Shown: positions 14,701 through 25,616, numbered from the stretch's first letter. The stretch is 64,000 nt of DNA from Cristatella mucedo (GCA_009760855.2 WPIO01000004.1:2913501-2977500), one strand, 5' to 3'. Translations and numbers: made by a program. The notes: generated from the letters alone by a model not told the origin.

Positions 14701-16162
14701 GCTGTAAGGGGAGAATCACGGCAATCTAGGCTAGCTGTGCGGATGAACCCACAAAAACCTTTTAAGTCAGATATATCACTTTGAAAGCGCTCAGGCCACA
14801 TGTCATCTCACGCAGCTCGATTGGCAATCGTAGTCGAGGTGCAAACGCCAAAGCGCTTCACTGCACGGCCTCTAGTCACCAAACTGCATCGAATGCGCCG
14901 TAGCGACCGCGGCACTGCCTCGCAGGTGCCATCGGCAAAGCTGCGCATCTCGACTGGTTCGTTCGAGCAGTAACTGTGAGCCGACTCGGCCCTGCCACTA
15001 GGAGCACTCCCATTTGCAGCCAATACATTAACCTCAGGCAGAGGTCTAGCCTTACACGAGTTCATCACTGGAGACATGAATAAGTGAGCCTAATCGTTCT
15101 TCATCACAAACGAAGACCAGCCAGGCGACAGCTAGGCGGACGAGCGCTGAGGCTTAATTTTGGAAAGTGCTAAGCAAGCTGCAGCCTGAGAGCTACTCTC
15201 CCAACGGCGGTGCTTTTAAATGAGCTACCATATTATTTTCTGACACAGTACGGCACAGTTGTGCACTAAATAGATGAGGCAAGTGTCAGTCAATTGGTGG
15301 CTACTGACAAAAATTGACAGTAGCTGCCGATCGTTTGCGCCATTATAGCAGAGCTTCCTGCAAGAGCTGCCAACATTACTTATATTGGCTGCAAAACAAA
15401 AGTCAATGCTTCTGAAGATCATCTGCACTTCAGTAGAGCCAACTGGGAGAGTTAGCAGGATTTTAGTTTGAATATACTCCTCATCCCTAGATAAACCTGG
15501 TCATACACACGAGAAAAACAGACATGCCCATACAAAAAACCTAAGTAGACATTCAAAATGGAGTACGAACGTTAACTTAAAATCACAGTGTGGTACCCAC
15601 CTTCTGATAGCATACGTGTAATTTTTTCGAATGGCAAGAAGAAAAAATTAAACGTTCATTCTCGGTCAACAGTATCATTAGCTTGCTTTGGCACCTCTTG
15701 ACACAAGAAAAGACGTTCTACCTTACAACTGATGGTCGTCCAAATGCGTTTTATAAGCGACAGATCAAACACGTACGTCAAAACGTCATAAACACTATTT
15801 GAAGTTGAACGGGCCGTGAAGTTAGGCGCACGCTAAGGAACTAAAGCCATGTGTACCCGACATTCACTTGACACTGGTGCAACGGACTGCCACAATCATA
15901 ATAACAATACATTTGATAAAGCGCCCTCAGAGAACTCAATCTCTTTCTAGGCGCTTTACATTTGCTGCAGAGGAACGAAGCGATCTGGCCGTCGGCTGAT
16001 ACCGAGCTCTATTTTCTCCCTTCTGGCCTCCGTGCACCATAGCACGTGCATGTAAAATAAAGGCAAGGTAGCATCGCAGCTGATGTCAAAGCATGTCTGA
16101 GCAGCCAGTGGCCACTATCTACACATACATATTCGGTAGTAAATGCAGCAGGCTGCGGAAAT

Positions 16163-16243
<81 letters not shown>

Positions 16244-17296
16244 CGTGCATGCGTGTGGCTTTTCCGTGCAAAATACGACTTCGAGTTTTCGAGTCTGCCA
16301 TCAAACAGCTGATGACAGTTGGTGCAGCCCACCAAGCCACACAGGGGCAGGAGGGGTTGGGACGAACATACCTCATACAAAACCGACTTCTCGCGTCCTT
16401 CCCCCATTGGAATCGGTGGCAAGCCAGGCAATCCTTTTGTCTTGCTGGAGCTCATCATGGGAGTCGGCATCATCTGCAAGTATTCAGCTGCACAGTAGCC
16501 ATGGTCGAGACGTGCGTGGTTAGAAGGTTGCTAAATTCGCGAAACTTTTACGTTAGGGCTCCGACGTAAAAGCCAGTGCAGGGCTGGGATTGGGCCACCC
16601 TGGTCGGTGCAGTAGGCAAATCAATGCAGCTTCAAAGAGTCAGGGAAATACCTTGGCTCGCTCCAAAGCCATCCTGCGCGGTTGGGACGCTCTTTTCTAG
16701 CGGCAATTCGGTTTCTTTCAAGGGTCCGCGGCGCCTGCACACGCCATTCCGGAGTTCATCCGGGTGCGAGCGTTGCCTAGCTACCGAACGACCGCAAGGT
16801 CGGCTCGGGGCTCGGAGCCATTGCGGCCGCATCCTGTTTGCTGTGCCGGCTGCATCTTTAGTCAGCTTTAAAAATGCGCCAATGGTACTGCTTCTTTTTC
16901 CGGCGTCAAGAGCGGCAAAGATGAAGGCCTGCACCAAGCTAAATGGAGAACTAAGGTCGCCCACGTCGTACGTCACGTGCCGACCGAGGGGGGGAAGCTG
17001 CGCGCTGCACGTGCTCTCCACCGGCGCCTGGGCTACGCTGCGTCGGCCCTCCGGCCGGCAGCGCTTATTCAGTGACCGCATCCATCGGGTTTTTTCCTTC
17101 AGCGGAATGTCAAAGCTTATTCAATTAGTCAAGAGACGCCGACGGCCAAGGCGGCGAGGTGGCCGAGCATGCGCGCACCCGTATACGAACGATAACACTT
17201 ACCGTCGCCGGAAGGGGACGCCTGCTGCTGTACTTGGCGGCGCATTTTTTTGCGTGAAGAGCTAGAGCGCGAGAACGCAACTTCCGGCTCTTCCAT
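2046..17296 (-). CDS. axonemal dynein heavy chain, N-terminal tail (partial)
   Basis: Fifteen exons on the minus strand splice in phase: 17296-17203, 16487-16372, 10704-10515, 9806-9728, 9376-9262, 8929-8740, 8553-8478, 8291-8172, 8061-7936, 6281-5906, 5048-4912, 3856-3751, 3130-2952, 2638-2545, 2136-2046. They give about 696 residues of the tail; the motor domain lies outside the window. The first 200 residues are low-complexity. Family hallmarks follow: [73 protein letters not shown], the VTVPL-like [13 protein letters not shown] and [11 protein letters not shown]. Such proteins are microtubule motors of the ciliary inner arm; this tail should bind intermediate and light chains. The spacing suits a single-headed DNAH3/6/7/12-type chain, but I cannot name the paralogue. 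The start is the ATG at 17296 in a CpG-rich block. Donors at 7936 (GTCTGT) and 8478 (GTCGGT) are weak but phase demands them. Exons 1 and 2 are the least certain. Confidence 0.9.
2420..2512. repeat. (CA)n microsatellite
   Basis: A CA dinucleotide array with a few CG interruptions, located just downstream of the dynein exon 2638-2545 in its intron. Confidence 0.95.
4085..4360 (-). mobile_element. LINE family B 3' end with (ACATT)n tail
   Basis: On the minus strand this is a retrotransposon 3' UTR ending in five to six ACATT units (4087-4121). It matches 18240-18480, 20400-20535 and 30150-30360 over the block holding 'gttttgtatagcgcactcacag' (given here in part) and 'gcggctttcggta'. No coding part remains. 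It lies in the dynein intron between exons 4912 and 3856. Confidence 0.65.
5120..5900. repeat. (GACA)n / (GA)n compound repeat filling a dynein intron
   Basis: The intron between dynein exons 6281-5906 and 5048-4912 is almost entirely GA, GACA and GGCA units on the plus strand, so the pre-mRNA carries a CU-rich tract of about 0.8 kb. The core 5208-5660 is the purest. Long open frames here encode only Ser/Leu/Cys or Arg/Glu/Asp repeats and are not genes. Confidence 0.95.
6965..7290. repeat. diverged tandem duplication, two units of about 150-175 bp
   Basis: Unit 1 (about 6965-7138) and unit 2 (about 7139-7290) both begin with 'tttgattccaaat'. They share in the same order 'gttctcgtgctacagg' / 'gttctcatgctaggg', 'ctccaatgtcc' / 'ctccaacgtcc', and 'gatacaaagctaccattt' / 'tatacagagctgccattt'. 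Neither unit has a clear coding frame. The pair lies in the dynein intron between exons 7936 and 6281. Confidence 0.65.
8669..8700. repeat. (CA)n microsatellite
   Basis: A short pure CA run between dynein exons 8929-8740 and 8553-8478. Confidence 0.9.
11150..12140 (+). mobile_element. LINE family A, C-terminal RT region and 3' UTR
   Basis: The frame from about 11590 shows the LINE C-terminal pattern [15 protein letters not shown], then AWNSLL...[11 protein letters not shown], typical of CR1/L2-type polyproteins. After the stop comes the family A 3' UTR, with GTGCTGACACTGTGCATG-type repeats, and an ATT-rich end. Stops and frame changes interrupt the upstream part, so the copy is dead and 5'-truncated. 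Confidence 0.75.
12690..12805 (-). mobile_element. SINE-like fragment, tRNA-derived
   Basis: The minus strand has a B-box-like segment near 12767-12785 and the internal sequence with the 'ggctatcccaccacttgca' block shared by the SINE copies at 20768, 33126, 34845 and 57640. It is partial and diverged. Confidence 0.45.
12830..13115 (+). mobile_element. LINE family A 3' fragment
   Basis: A diverged copy of the C-terminal and 3' UTR part of family A. It has the 'gacttggcgacatttaaaaa' reading (LATFKK), followed by UTR-like repeats. No intact frame. Confidence 0.55.
15896..15966 (-). mobile_element. LINE family A tail fragment
   Basis: Only the last 70 bp of family A: an AAT-rich tail followed by the complement of 'gagttctctgagggcgcttt' and the 'aggcgctttacatttgc' block. 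It is the same block that ends the copies at 18232, 29844 and 51330. Confidence 0.7.
16165..16256. repeat. (GT)n microsatellite
   Basis: A pure GT array turning into GTGC units, about 115 bp inside the intron next to dynein exon 16487-16372. Confidence 0.95.
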
Positions 17297-18000
17297 TTCG
17301 ACGCTGTCGAACAAGGCGGTACGCGCGCGCGCGCGGCCGGTCGCGCTACCGCCGCGAGATGGGCGCAGAGGGAGGCGATGCGCAGCGTTAAAGAGCTCCT
17401 ATAAGTTGGGGGGGAGCAGGGATCGAATGTTGTACGTCTTCGTTGGCGTGCGGCACAGGCGGCATCGCGCTTCGTACTTGCGACCGAGAAAAGAGGCCGC
17501 CTAGGAATGCGGGAAGAGAGCCGTCGCTGACAGAAGGCGGCGGCGGCTGCCGCGGTGGTTTCTGAAACCGAAGACCTCTGCCGCAGCGCCAGCTCGCGCG
17601 GCGCTGCCAGTCGGCGAAGACGCGCCGCAAGCGCCGGAGCAGCTGGCGCCTCGAGGAGTCGCGGCCGACGAGTCGCGGCTGCATCGCTGGGCGCAGGTGC
17701 GCCGACGGTCGATCGCCGAGCGCGGCCGCAATCGAGAGCGCCCGTACGTCCACGCCCCGGCCCCCCCCCCCCCGCCGAAGGGTGGCGCGATCGTCGAAGC
17801 CCAGAGTGCAACTGGCTCTACTCTCTTGAAGAAATCTGGGTCTGCAATGCAGATGCTGCATTGCAGCGGCTCCGGCGGCGGCAGCAGCAGCAGCAGTTCG
17901 GGCGAAGTCTCGCGGAGACGCAGCTCGGCGTGAGCGGTAAACGAGACTCGCTTTATCTCTCTCAACGCCTACACATGCGAGAGCTCGACGATCACGCAGC
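16650..18000. promoter_or_regulatory. CpG-dense block around the dynein first exon
   Basis: This stretch is visibly richer in G, C and CpG than its flanks and contains the proposed first dynein exon (17296-17203). It has a run of twelve C near 17759 and several long open frames on both strands with no recognisable protein. I read it as a CpG-island-like promoter region, with the frames being a by-product of few stop codons in GC-rich DNA. Confidence 0.45.
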
Positions 18001-18232
18001 TTAGTCGTGCTTATGCGTGCTGACACTGTGCATGCTGCCACTAACCACATTTGCATGCTGACCCTGTGCATGTCACCCCTAACCAAGTTATTCATTTTGT
18101 TTGTTTTTCAAGCACGATCTTACTTACCATTTAATTGCATTTCCCTTTGCAGCAAATGTAAAGCGCCTAGAAAGAGATTGAGTTCTCTGAGGGCGCTTTA
18201 TCAAGTACATTGTTATTATTATTGTTATTATT
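18000..18232 (+). mobile_element. LINE family A 3' UTR and (ATT)n tail
   Basis: A clean 3' fragment. It has two GCTGACACTGTGCATG-like repeats, 'cacccctaacca', then 'aaagcgcctagaaagagat', 'gagttctctgagggcgc' and an ATT tail. It is close to the 3' end of the copy at 49400-51330. Confidence 0.8.
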
Positions 18233-18239
18233 AAGTCGT

Positions 18240-18480
18240 GGAATATAACATGCATTATGTATCTCCTTCTGTAACTCCACAAAGTCATGAAGACTAATGT
18301 GGGTGGTATGCAGGTGAGTTTTGTATAGCGCACTCACAGTCTAAGCGGCTTTCGGTACGCATTCGGTAGCCAACAGACTTCGTCTCACGCAACAAAGAGA
18401 AAGTGGGAAGCACAGCAGAGTCAGGAGAGCAGTTGAGGTAGTGAGTAGCATTAGTGGCCTGACGCTGTGCTGCATGAATG
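18240..18480 (-). mobile_element. LINE family B 3' UTR fragment
   Basis: Minus-strand copy of the family B 3' UTR, including the GAAGTCTGTTGGCTACCGAATG-like block that also occurs in plus orientation at about 20410-20440. Together with the plus copy at 18660-20535 it makes an inverted pair. Confidence 0.65.
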
Positions 18481-18659
18481 GCTTTAACTATCAGCCACAG
18501 GTGAGGCATACACTTTTGTCATGGCGCTGGGCTAATTACAACAGCAGAAGCAGCAGGATTACACGACACAGATCTAGTCAATTTCAAAGGTTTCCTTCGA
18601 GACCACACCCGGACGCTTCAAATAGCCAGAGCTTGTTTTTTCACTCGAAAGCTGAAGTC

Positions 18660-20535
18660 CTGCCAGTCAGACCCAAAACAAATTTATAAGATGGTAAACA
18701 ATTTACTGGCCAATGCTGAGAGGTCTGACTCGCCAGAAATTTACGAAAAGTGTTCAGCCTTCTTTCCTGAAGAAATCGTGCACATTCGTGCTTCCATGAA
18801 GCTCCCTCCGACTAAAGCAATTGCGGAATTACAACATATGATCTTCCTTAAAAGATTTTCTGAGGTTTTGGCGTGCGATGTGGCTACCTTAATAAGGTCT
18901 AGTAAAAAAGAGCTCGTCTCCTGAAGTCCCTTTACCATAATCGCTGTGTTTCTAACTGGAAGGTCAACTTGGCCCAGCCACAGCTGGAATTTGAAATGCT
19001 TCTTTGGAAAAAGGGAAAGAACGTAAGTCCTCCAATTCGGCAATCGTCGGACCGATACTTTAAAAGCCAAGATTAGACGCAGAGGTTCTTGCAAACTATC
19101 GCCCAGTTTTTCTTCTTTTTCGTCAAAGATTCTTGAAGAAATTGTCGCTGCGCAGCTGGCAGGACACACGGAAAAGAAACAAAAAGTCAGAAAAATTTCA
19201 AGCTGCAGCACTCCACTGAAACTGCTCTCCTCCACGTTACCAACGACACCCTTCCTAGCGCTGCTAGATCTGTTATCTGCCTTCGGCGCCAGTGATCACG
19301 ATGTCCTACTTGAACGACTGAGAACAACAATCGGTCTGGCAGACGAGGCACTGGCGCGGTTTACTTCATAGATGTCAGATCGTGTTTCATCTGTGCCGTG
19401 TGGGGTCAAGTCTTATCCACCGGACCAGTTACCTGAGGAGTCCCTCGAGGGTCCGTCCTCGGTCCGTTGCTGTTCTCCGTTTATATTCAACCTCTAGGAA
19501 ACGTTATTCGGGCCCATGGACTAAGATATCGCTTTTATGCTGACAATAGTCAGCTGTATTTGTCATTTGAACCGTTGGAATCTGCTGCAGCAACTAATAA
19601 ACTGAGTGCTTGCCTTGCCGACATTCGATCCTGGATGTTGGAAAATTTCTTGAACCTAAGCATGTGGTTCGATTAGACGGCTTTGCTATTCTAATTGGTG
19701 ATGCTGTTGTGCGACCATCACCGCTGCTCGGAATTATGGCGTCGTCTTCGACAAATGCGTAAATTTTAAAAGCTTCGTTCAGGAGACTGCTCCTACAGCT
19801 AGCCATTACGTCCGATTCATATATAAAATTAGGAGCTGTCTTCCATGGTGGCTTGCAAGAAATTAACTAGCTCCTTAGTTCTGTCTCGGCGAGATTATTG
19901 TAATCCCTTTTGGCTGGGCTACCGAAGAAAGCGACTAGGCCACTGCAGCTGGTGATGAATATGGCTGCATTACTAGTTTGCTAATCCCAGAGGCAGGAGA
20001 CGTTTGACCACTTGGCGTCTCTTTTGCTAAAAGGGCTATGGTGGCTGCCGGTTGATCAGCAGGTACTGAGCAAAGTTCTTACGCTGACCCACAAGGTCCG
20101 CCACAGCTTGGCTCCTCCAAACCTAGCGGAACTGCTGCACCAGTTTCAGCCTCTCATATGCATAGGTCCTGTATGGACAATAAATCAGCTGTTACATTCC
20201 TCCGCTTGAAGACCGTTGGCAACAGAAGCTTGAGCTCTGCAGGTCCTAGACTGCGGAACTCACTTCCACGATTCTGTCGCAACGACAGCTATTCTCCTGC
20301 TGCAGACTCATCCCTTTCAGCGATCTTGAGCTGCTACTTCCACGTTACTCACTACTTCAACTGCTCTCCTGACTGCTAAACTTACTACTCTCTCTTCGTT
20401 CCGTGAGATAAAGTCTGTTGGCTACCGAATGTGTACCGAAAGCCGCTGAGGCTGTGAGTTCGCTAAACAAAACTCTCCTGCCGAACGCCCACATTGTCTT
20501 TGCGGCTGTGCGGAGTTACAGGCGGAGATACATAA
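18660..20535 (+). mobile_element. LINE family B, degenerate reverse transcriptase
   Basis: A decayed non-LTR retrotransposon. From 18691 the frame shows a linker-like region. Around 19080-19330 a reading of the N(Y)RP and SAFGASDHDVLLERL type (RT fingers/palm) appears, and YADNSQLY at about 19535 replaces the expected YADDTQLY core. LRNSLPRF near 20265 marks the C-terminal region. The 3' UTR follows and ends in 'gatacataat'. Several stops and frame breaks, plus the Asp-to-Asn change in the catalytic pair, mean it cannot encode an active enzyme. Confidence 0.75.
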
Positions 20536-20767
20536 TTTAGCTCTTCGTAAGGCCTAAACGTTTGATTACGATATCCGGTTATCGACTTTAACATTCCAAA
20601 AACCACCGAATCAGTACTGCAGACGCTCAGCGGTTGAAACAGAAAGCACACGCTTTCGCTCGCTGTCCTTACGTTCTACCGGATCACCGAGAAATTAAAA
20701 AGCTCTCTAGTGGCTCTCTCTGGTTCAAATAACAAGTAATTGCTCAGAGTAATAAAGAGCTTCGCTG

Positions 20768-20925
20768 ATTTCACAGCATAATTTATAAAGCGGCAAAAGA
20801 ACCCTTGCGGCTATCGTCACCGCTGGCCAGCAGTGATAGAGACTTGCCCACTGCACGACTCAAACCCACAACCTGGGTCGTAAAGAATGAGCACTTTACC
20901 TCCTGAGCTAAGATCCAGGGACAAA
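20768..20925 (-). mobile_element. tRNA-derived SINE, (ATTT)n-tail group
   Basis: The minus strand carries a tRNA-like head. An A-box-like 'tagctcaggaggtaaagtgc' lies near 20900-20920 and a B-box-like 'gggtttgagtc' near 20860. The internal 'ggctatcgtcaccgct' region resembles copies at 33126, 34845, 44824 and 57640. Confidence 0.6.
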
Positions 20926-20992
20926 AAGATAGATTGTTAAGATTTCTAGACGCAATAGGTGCTCAGGCAGCCACGGTATAGGTAGCCTTACT

Positions 20993-21640
20993 AATAATAA
21001 TAGTAATAATACATTTCTATAGCGCCCTTAGAGAACTTCTCGTCTGTGCTCGCGGCATTTTGCTGTCAGCCGATGCAATCTTGTCATTGAATACTACAAA
21101 CTAAAAAAGAGATCATGCTTCTAAATGTCTCTTTCTAAATGCTCTCTTTCTAACGTCTCTTTCTAGATGCTTTACAAGTCTTGTGAAGAAAGCATCATCG
21201 AATGCTTGGCGATACAATCAGCATGTCAAGTAGTATAACATGGTTATAAGTATCCTGCACAGTGCCAGCATGTAAATATAGTAAGTGGCAGCATGATCAA
21301 GGTCAGCACGCATAGGCTCATAAAGGAAAGGTCACATGGCCGCGCCAGTGCTGTGAGAAACAAGTGAGTTTTTTAGCTCACTTTTAAATTTCGTCAAGGC
21401 AGGAGATGTCTGGACTTCAGTCTGGAGTGAGTTCCAGGCCTTGGGATCATAATAACGGAAGGTGTAGACTTCAAAGGATTTGAAGTTAGTTCGAGGCTAA
21501 GTATGCATTTTCAGTCACAAAAGCGATGGTATGATGATGCCTAGGCTGGTTCGGGAGTAGTTCCGATAGTTGGTCTGAAGAGTCTGGTTCAGATAGGTGA
21601 TCTGTCAGTAATAAAGAAACCTAAAAAGTGAGTGCCAGCT
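20993..21640 (-). mobile_element. LINE family A 3' part
   Basis: On the minus strand it has the ATT tail (plus-strand AATAATAATAGTAATAAT at 20993), the tail block, the 3' UTR and the C-terminal RT region ('gtgagttccaggcc' is the complement of the GLELTP-type coding). A plus-oriented family A tail follows at 21655-21728. All are non-functional. Confidence 0.65.
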
Positions 21641-22349
21641 CCTTGAAGTCAATACGCTGTTAAGTGACTAAAATAAGATTGAGTTATCTGAGGCGCCGTA
21701 GCAAATGTATTATTATTATTATTATTACGCTACTTGATATGTAGCCAGTGCACGTCTATGAGGATTTTTTATCGCTCTCTCTCCTCTCTTTTTTATCTCT
21801 CGCCTCCATCTCTACGTCTGTCTGTTTCTACCATAGATTGCCTCTCTTTCCCACTTTGACGCTGTTAAGCTGTCCCTCTTATGTGCGCGGCACGCCGACA
21901 GACGCTCTGCGATATATATATTGGTTGAAGGCCTCACCAAATAAGATTTCGGTGGAAGCCAAAGTTATATGAAAATAAATAAAGCCTACTCTGAATGTGC
22001 GAGTCACCAAAATTTAAGCAGTCGCACACAGAGCTATCTCGCATGGTTCAGCGACTCGGCGGTACCCAGCAGCACCTGAAAAGTTGTGCAGGCTCGAACT
22101 CTTGAGGCATGTAGAAGCACGATCTCTTTTTTAATAAGCAGTATGCAATGACAAGATTGCATCGGCTGACAGCAAAATGCCGCGAGCACAGACCTGCACA
22201 ATGGTCCAAGGATTTAGGGCACGCCCCAATCGCATCAAATCTACCGAACCCAGTCGAGCCAATTGCTCGGAGGTGGAGACCCAGGAACAATGATCGCTGG
22301 CTGTAACGGCACATGAGAAGCCAGTAGGCCTTCTTGAGACATTTCGCCA

Positions 22350-23260
22350 CTGCACGGGGTCCGGTACTGCATTCGGGCCTGGGTACGCCGACCTGTCAGG
22401 CCACTCCCCCTGCAGCCGGGTCCTCGCGGACTGCGTTACGGGGAATCACGTCCGCTCCTGTGAACGCCACCTATCGTGCGTTTTGCGTGTTCCGCTACAA
22501 GGCTACCCATGGCGGCCTTCTGTCTCGGTCGAGCGGCTGGAGGTAAACGGCGACGCGAATAGCGCCGAGACGCTCTTGCGAGCTACTGTACGGCGGGCGC
22601 TGTTTAAATAGCACCGGCGAGTCAGTATTGGGAATGGCGGCGACGCGGACGCCGACCTGCTTCCGAAGCATTGGCTGCTGGTCTTTGGCGGCGCGCTTGC
22701 GTAAGCGCTCTTGCTGCTCGATAGCGCCCGCGTCGCGACGCTGTCGCCCCCCCCGTCCTATCGCAGACGGGAATTGCCGACTGGCTCTTGCGGGACATGT
22801 GGAACTTTCGACGCTTTGATAGCAACAGTAATACTAAGACATAGGCATAGAAATTAGATTGTTTTTCAGATTGTTCTTCCAAGGAAATTAGATTGTTTTC
22901 GAGGCTTTTCATTTAATATGTCGCTGAGCCGTTTAGCGTCCGACGCCTTGCGCGTGTCTGTCTGCTTTCGCAATGTGCAGTGCTGGCTGCATGAACGCTG
23001 GCCGCCGTTGGCCTTTGGGAGGCTGCGTGCGGACCGCAGCTTGACAGTGGTGCGAGAGAGTCGCCTTTGTAGAGTTCGCGATGCGCTTGCTTCGTCTTTG
23101 CAGCGGCCTTCAGCAGTCGACTAGCGCTCGGCAGCAGCCTGGGCGCCAAAGCCATCAGGCCGGCGGTGGCGACGTCTATCGCTCTGCGACCTCTCGACGG
23201 CCGAAGAAGCGTGGAGCAGGCCGCCTTTGCCAACTCTGCTGCTGCCAGTACGTGCGGTTC
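22350..23260. promoter_or_regulatory. CpG-dense block around SDHD exons 1 and 2
   Basis: CpG-rich sequence spanning the proposed SDHD start (22509) and second exon. It probably includes the promoter. No TATA box is evident next to the start. Confidence 0.4.
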
Positions 23261-23315
23261 TAGGTGGCTCGTCGAAGGGTTTGATATAACTGCTGCCCGA
23301 GAGAGAGAGACAGAC

Positions 23316-23398
<83 letters not shown>

Positions 23399-23447
23399 GG
23401 CAGGCAGACAGGCAGGCAGACAGACACAGAGAGACAGACAGACAGAC

Positions 23448-23534
<87 letters not shown>

Positions 23535-25616
23535 ATGAGAGAGAGAGAGAGAGAGAGAGGCAGGCAGACAGGAGAAGAGACAGGAGAAAGGAGGCAAAAC
23601 CTGTGCTAGAACCCGAGCCCCGAGCCGATCGAATTTCTGTCGATCGCTCGAATCGCTCTCAACTCTGCAACTGCCCGAGGGGCCTCGAACGAGCTGACAG
23701 TTTCGAGGCCAAGTGGCATCGTGGCAACGTGTGTGATGGAGCCGGACCGGCTAGAATCGTGGCTGTCCGGGAGCCCGGATACATTATCCATCGTTTGCCT
23801 CCTATTGCAGACAGCAAGGTGGCATGCCGGTGTGACAATGGCTGAGGGAGTAAATCGGCTCCGAGCGCACGTTCGAACCGCCGGTGGCCGGTCACCGGTG
23901 TGGCACGCTTGTTGGCAATCGTAGCGCTGCTGTACCGCTCGACCTCTGGGCGGCCGATCCATACTGGCCCGTGGCTGCTGGTCCTAGCCTTGACCTCCCG
24001 CTCATCTGATTATCAGCTAGTACCTGCAGTGGAGGGTGTTAGCACGACGAATGAGATCCTGCTGCAACTTCCTGGATTTTGCTGAGACTTTGTTATATGC
24101 CCCTGAGTCGTAGCTCAGGATGTAAGGTACTCGCTCTTCACGACCCAGGTCTCGAGTTCGAGTCTTGCACTGGGCAATCCTTATTGCCTGCTGCAAGCGG
24201 TGGTAACAGCCGTGCCATACAAATGAGCCTGTTAAATCGTCTATTTACTTTTCTATGTGCTTAGTCCTCCTTCCAAGCCGTGCGATCTTGGCTGTCTCCT
24301 CCCCCCCACTGATACTTGGTCTCCCTCCTCACTCAACAACACCACAGCCATCACTGCCATCACCATCACCATGTGTGAGCTGGAAGCTCACACATGGTGA
24401 TGGTGATGGCTGTGGTTAAGCAGCTCACAGACCTCGAAGTGGATGTATCATGCACAATTGAAAGGTGCCTACCTTACGTCAGCCTCTTCGTGTCGGGTGC
24501 TGCAAGATGCCATTTTTAATTTGTGCCAGCTGTGGAGGTGGACAGCTTGGATGTGCAACATCCTGGCCTTCGGTCTAGTCTTGAGTTGAGTAGCCGTGTC
24601 TGAAGATACCGACGTACCAGTGCACCGTACTACTCTCCAGTACTACTTTGCCAGTGCCATTTGGTGCCTTTAGGGCGCTATTAAAGGAGGGGAAGTTGTG
24701 TGCCTGAACACCTCTGTCAGTGAGGGTGGTCAGAGAGCGGTCAGTCAGAGGGAGGCAGAGACTATCGAGACACCCAGAGACAGTGGCGCCGACGTGCAGA
24801 TGATGTGGACAGACAAGAGCGTGGGACTGAGGAGGAGAGAACGAAGTGTGAGGAAGAAGAGAGAGGAGCCGCAGCAGAGATTAAATAGAGACCGGGAAAG
24901 AATCGCATCGCTGTTTCTCCTCGCGTGTCTTTACAGAGGGAAAATCCACCGATCATCGCACTCTGTGGAAGACGGAGCGAGCTGTCGCCGTTGGTTTGCT
25001 GGCTGCATTTCCTGTCGCTTACTTCTATCCATCACCGGCCGTCGAGTTCGTGCTGACCACCGCCGTTGTACTGCACGCCCACTGGTAGGCGCGATCAGCG
25101 CTGCCTGCGCTGCTCAACGCTGCCGCCGCCGTGCATGCTCGCCTCGATGCGAAACCCCTTCTCCTTCCTTGCCCGCCCTCCATCTTTCGACCCGGCACCG
25201 AAACGCGGCTGCACCGTCGGTGGAGCCGCGCTTCGTCGCCGGTCTTTTTAAAACAAAGTGTCGGTGCAGCCGCGACCTGTGGGCGGCTCATGCTCTCGCC
25301 CTGTGCTCGATCATCCAATCCGCTGCGCGAACGAGCCAGCGGCTCCGCTGCCACCACTGCGGCGGTGGCCTCCTATCCGGTCTGTGCACTGGGCTCTGCT
25401 CTCTCGCCGCTCGCTCGCAGGGGCCTCGCCGGAGTGTTCGCCGACTATGTGCACGGCTACCCATCGGCAAGCGGCGATCGGCGTTACCCGTGGCTGCAGC
25501 CATCGGGGCAAATGCTCCTCTACGCACTGTCCATCGCCGCCTTCGCCGGCCTGCTCCACTTCAACTACAACGACGTCGGCCTCCTGAAGGCCATATCGAT
25601 GGTCTGGAAGCTGTAG
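22509..25616 (+). CDS. SDHD: succinate dehydrogenase cytochrome b small subunit (CybS)
   Basis: Four exons: 22509-22542, 23104-23247, 24937-25084 and 25421-25616 (TAG stop), 173 residues; human SDHD has about 159. Intron phases 1, 1 and 2 are what I recall for human SDHD. The protein anchors complex II in the inner mitochondrial membrane and helps bind haem b and ubiquinone. Exons 1-2 read as an acid-poor, Ala/Arg/Ser-rich presequence (MAAFCLGRAAG...). Exon 3 gives LWKTERAVAVGLLAAFP and VVLHAHW, with the likely haem-ligand His in helix 2. Exon 4 gives FADYVHG, a third membrane helix and the strongly conserved end FNYNDVGLLKAISMVWKL. Exons 3-4 are secure. Exons 1-2 rest on phase, splice sites and composition. 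Intron 2 carries a large GA/GACA repeat and a perfect palindrome. A 366-codon open frame over 24698-25798 is a shadow. Confidence 0.88.
23303..23570. repeat. (GA)n / (GACA)n compound repeat
   Basis: GA, GACA and GGCA units in SDHD intron 2, starting about 55 bp after the exon 2 donor. Confidence 0.95.
24104..24255 (+). mobile_element. tRNA-derived SINE, (ATTT)n-tail group
   Basis: The tRNA-like head has an A-box-like segment 'tagctcaggatgtaagg' (24111-24127) and a B-box-like 'gagttcgagtc' (about 24154). The internal block with GCTGCAAGCGGTGGTAACAGCC-type sequence and a T-rich end follow. It matches the plus copy at 44824 and the minus copies elsewhere. Confidence 0.65.
24356..24410. repeat. 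perfect 26-bp inverted repeat, 3-nt loop
   Basis: The left arm 24356-24381 and right arm 24385-24410 are exact reverse complements with the loop GGA. The arms contain three ATCACC-like units. Outside the arms, 'ccacagcc' (about 24342) and 'ggctgtgg' (about 24408) extend the symmetry after a 9-nt asymmetry. It lies in SDHD intron 2. Confidence 0.9.

Larger units (their letters stand above)
10705..16371. other. large dynein intron 2
   Basis: The interval between dynein exons 2 and 3. It holds LINE family A fragments (11150-12140, 12830-13115, and tail pieces near 13600 and 15896), a SINE-like fragment (12690-12805), GA-rich sequence at 13490-13560 and a GT repeat at its end. I see no other coding exon. 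Confidence 0.55.

Noticed and set aside
16576-18095. Several GC-rich open frames of 150-235 codons on both strands
   Set aside because: CpG-rich DNA has few stop codons. The translations are Arg/Ala/Pro-rich without motifs, and only the dynein first exon has a matching splice site and phase.
22913-23233. Minus-strand frame resembling a mitochondrial presequence (begins MAKAACSTLLRP)
   Set aside because: It is antisense to SDHD exon 2; no donor or downstream exon was found.
24104-24180. Possible functional tRNA genes (also at 33.2, 34.95, 44.83 and 57.76 kb)
   Set aside because: A- and B-box-like blocks occur, but always as heads of a 150-190 bp repeat with a common body and tail, i.e. SINEs.
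24356-24378. ATCACC units that could look like a cloned His-tag (vector contamination)
   Set aside because: They are part of a perfect genomic palindrome and show no vector sequence around them.
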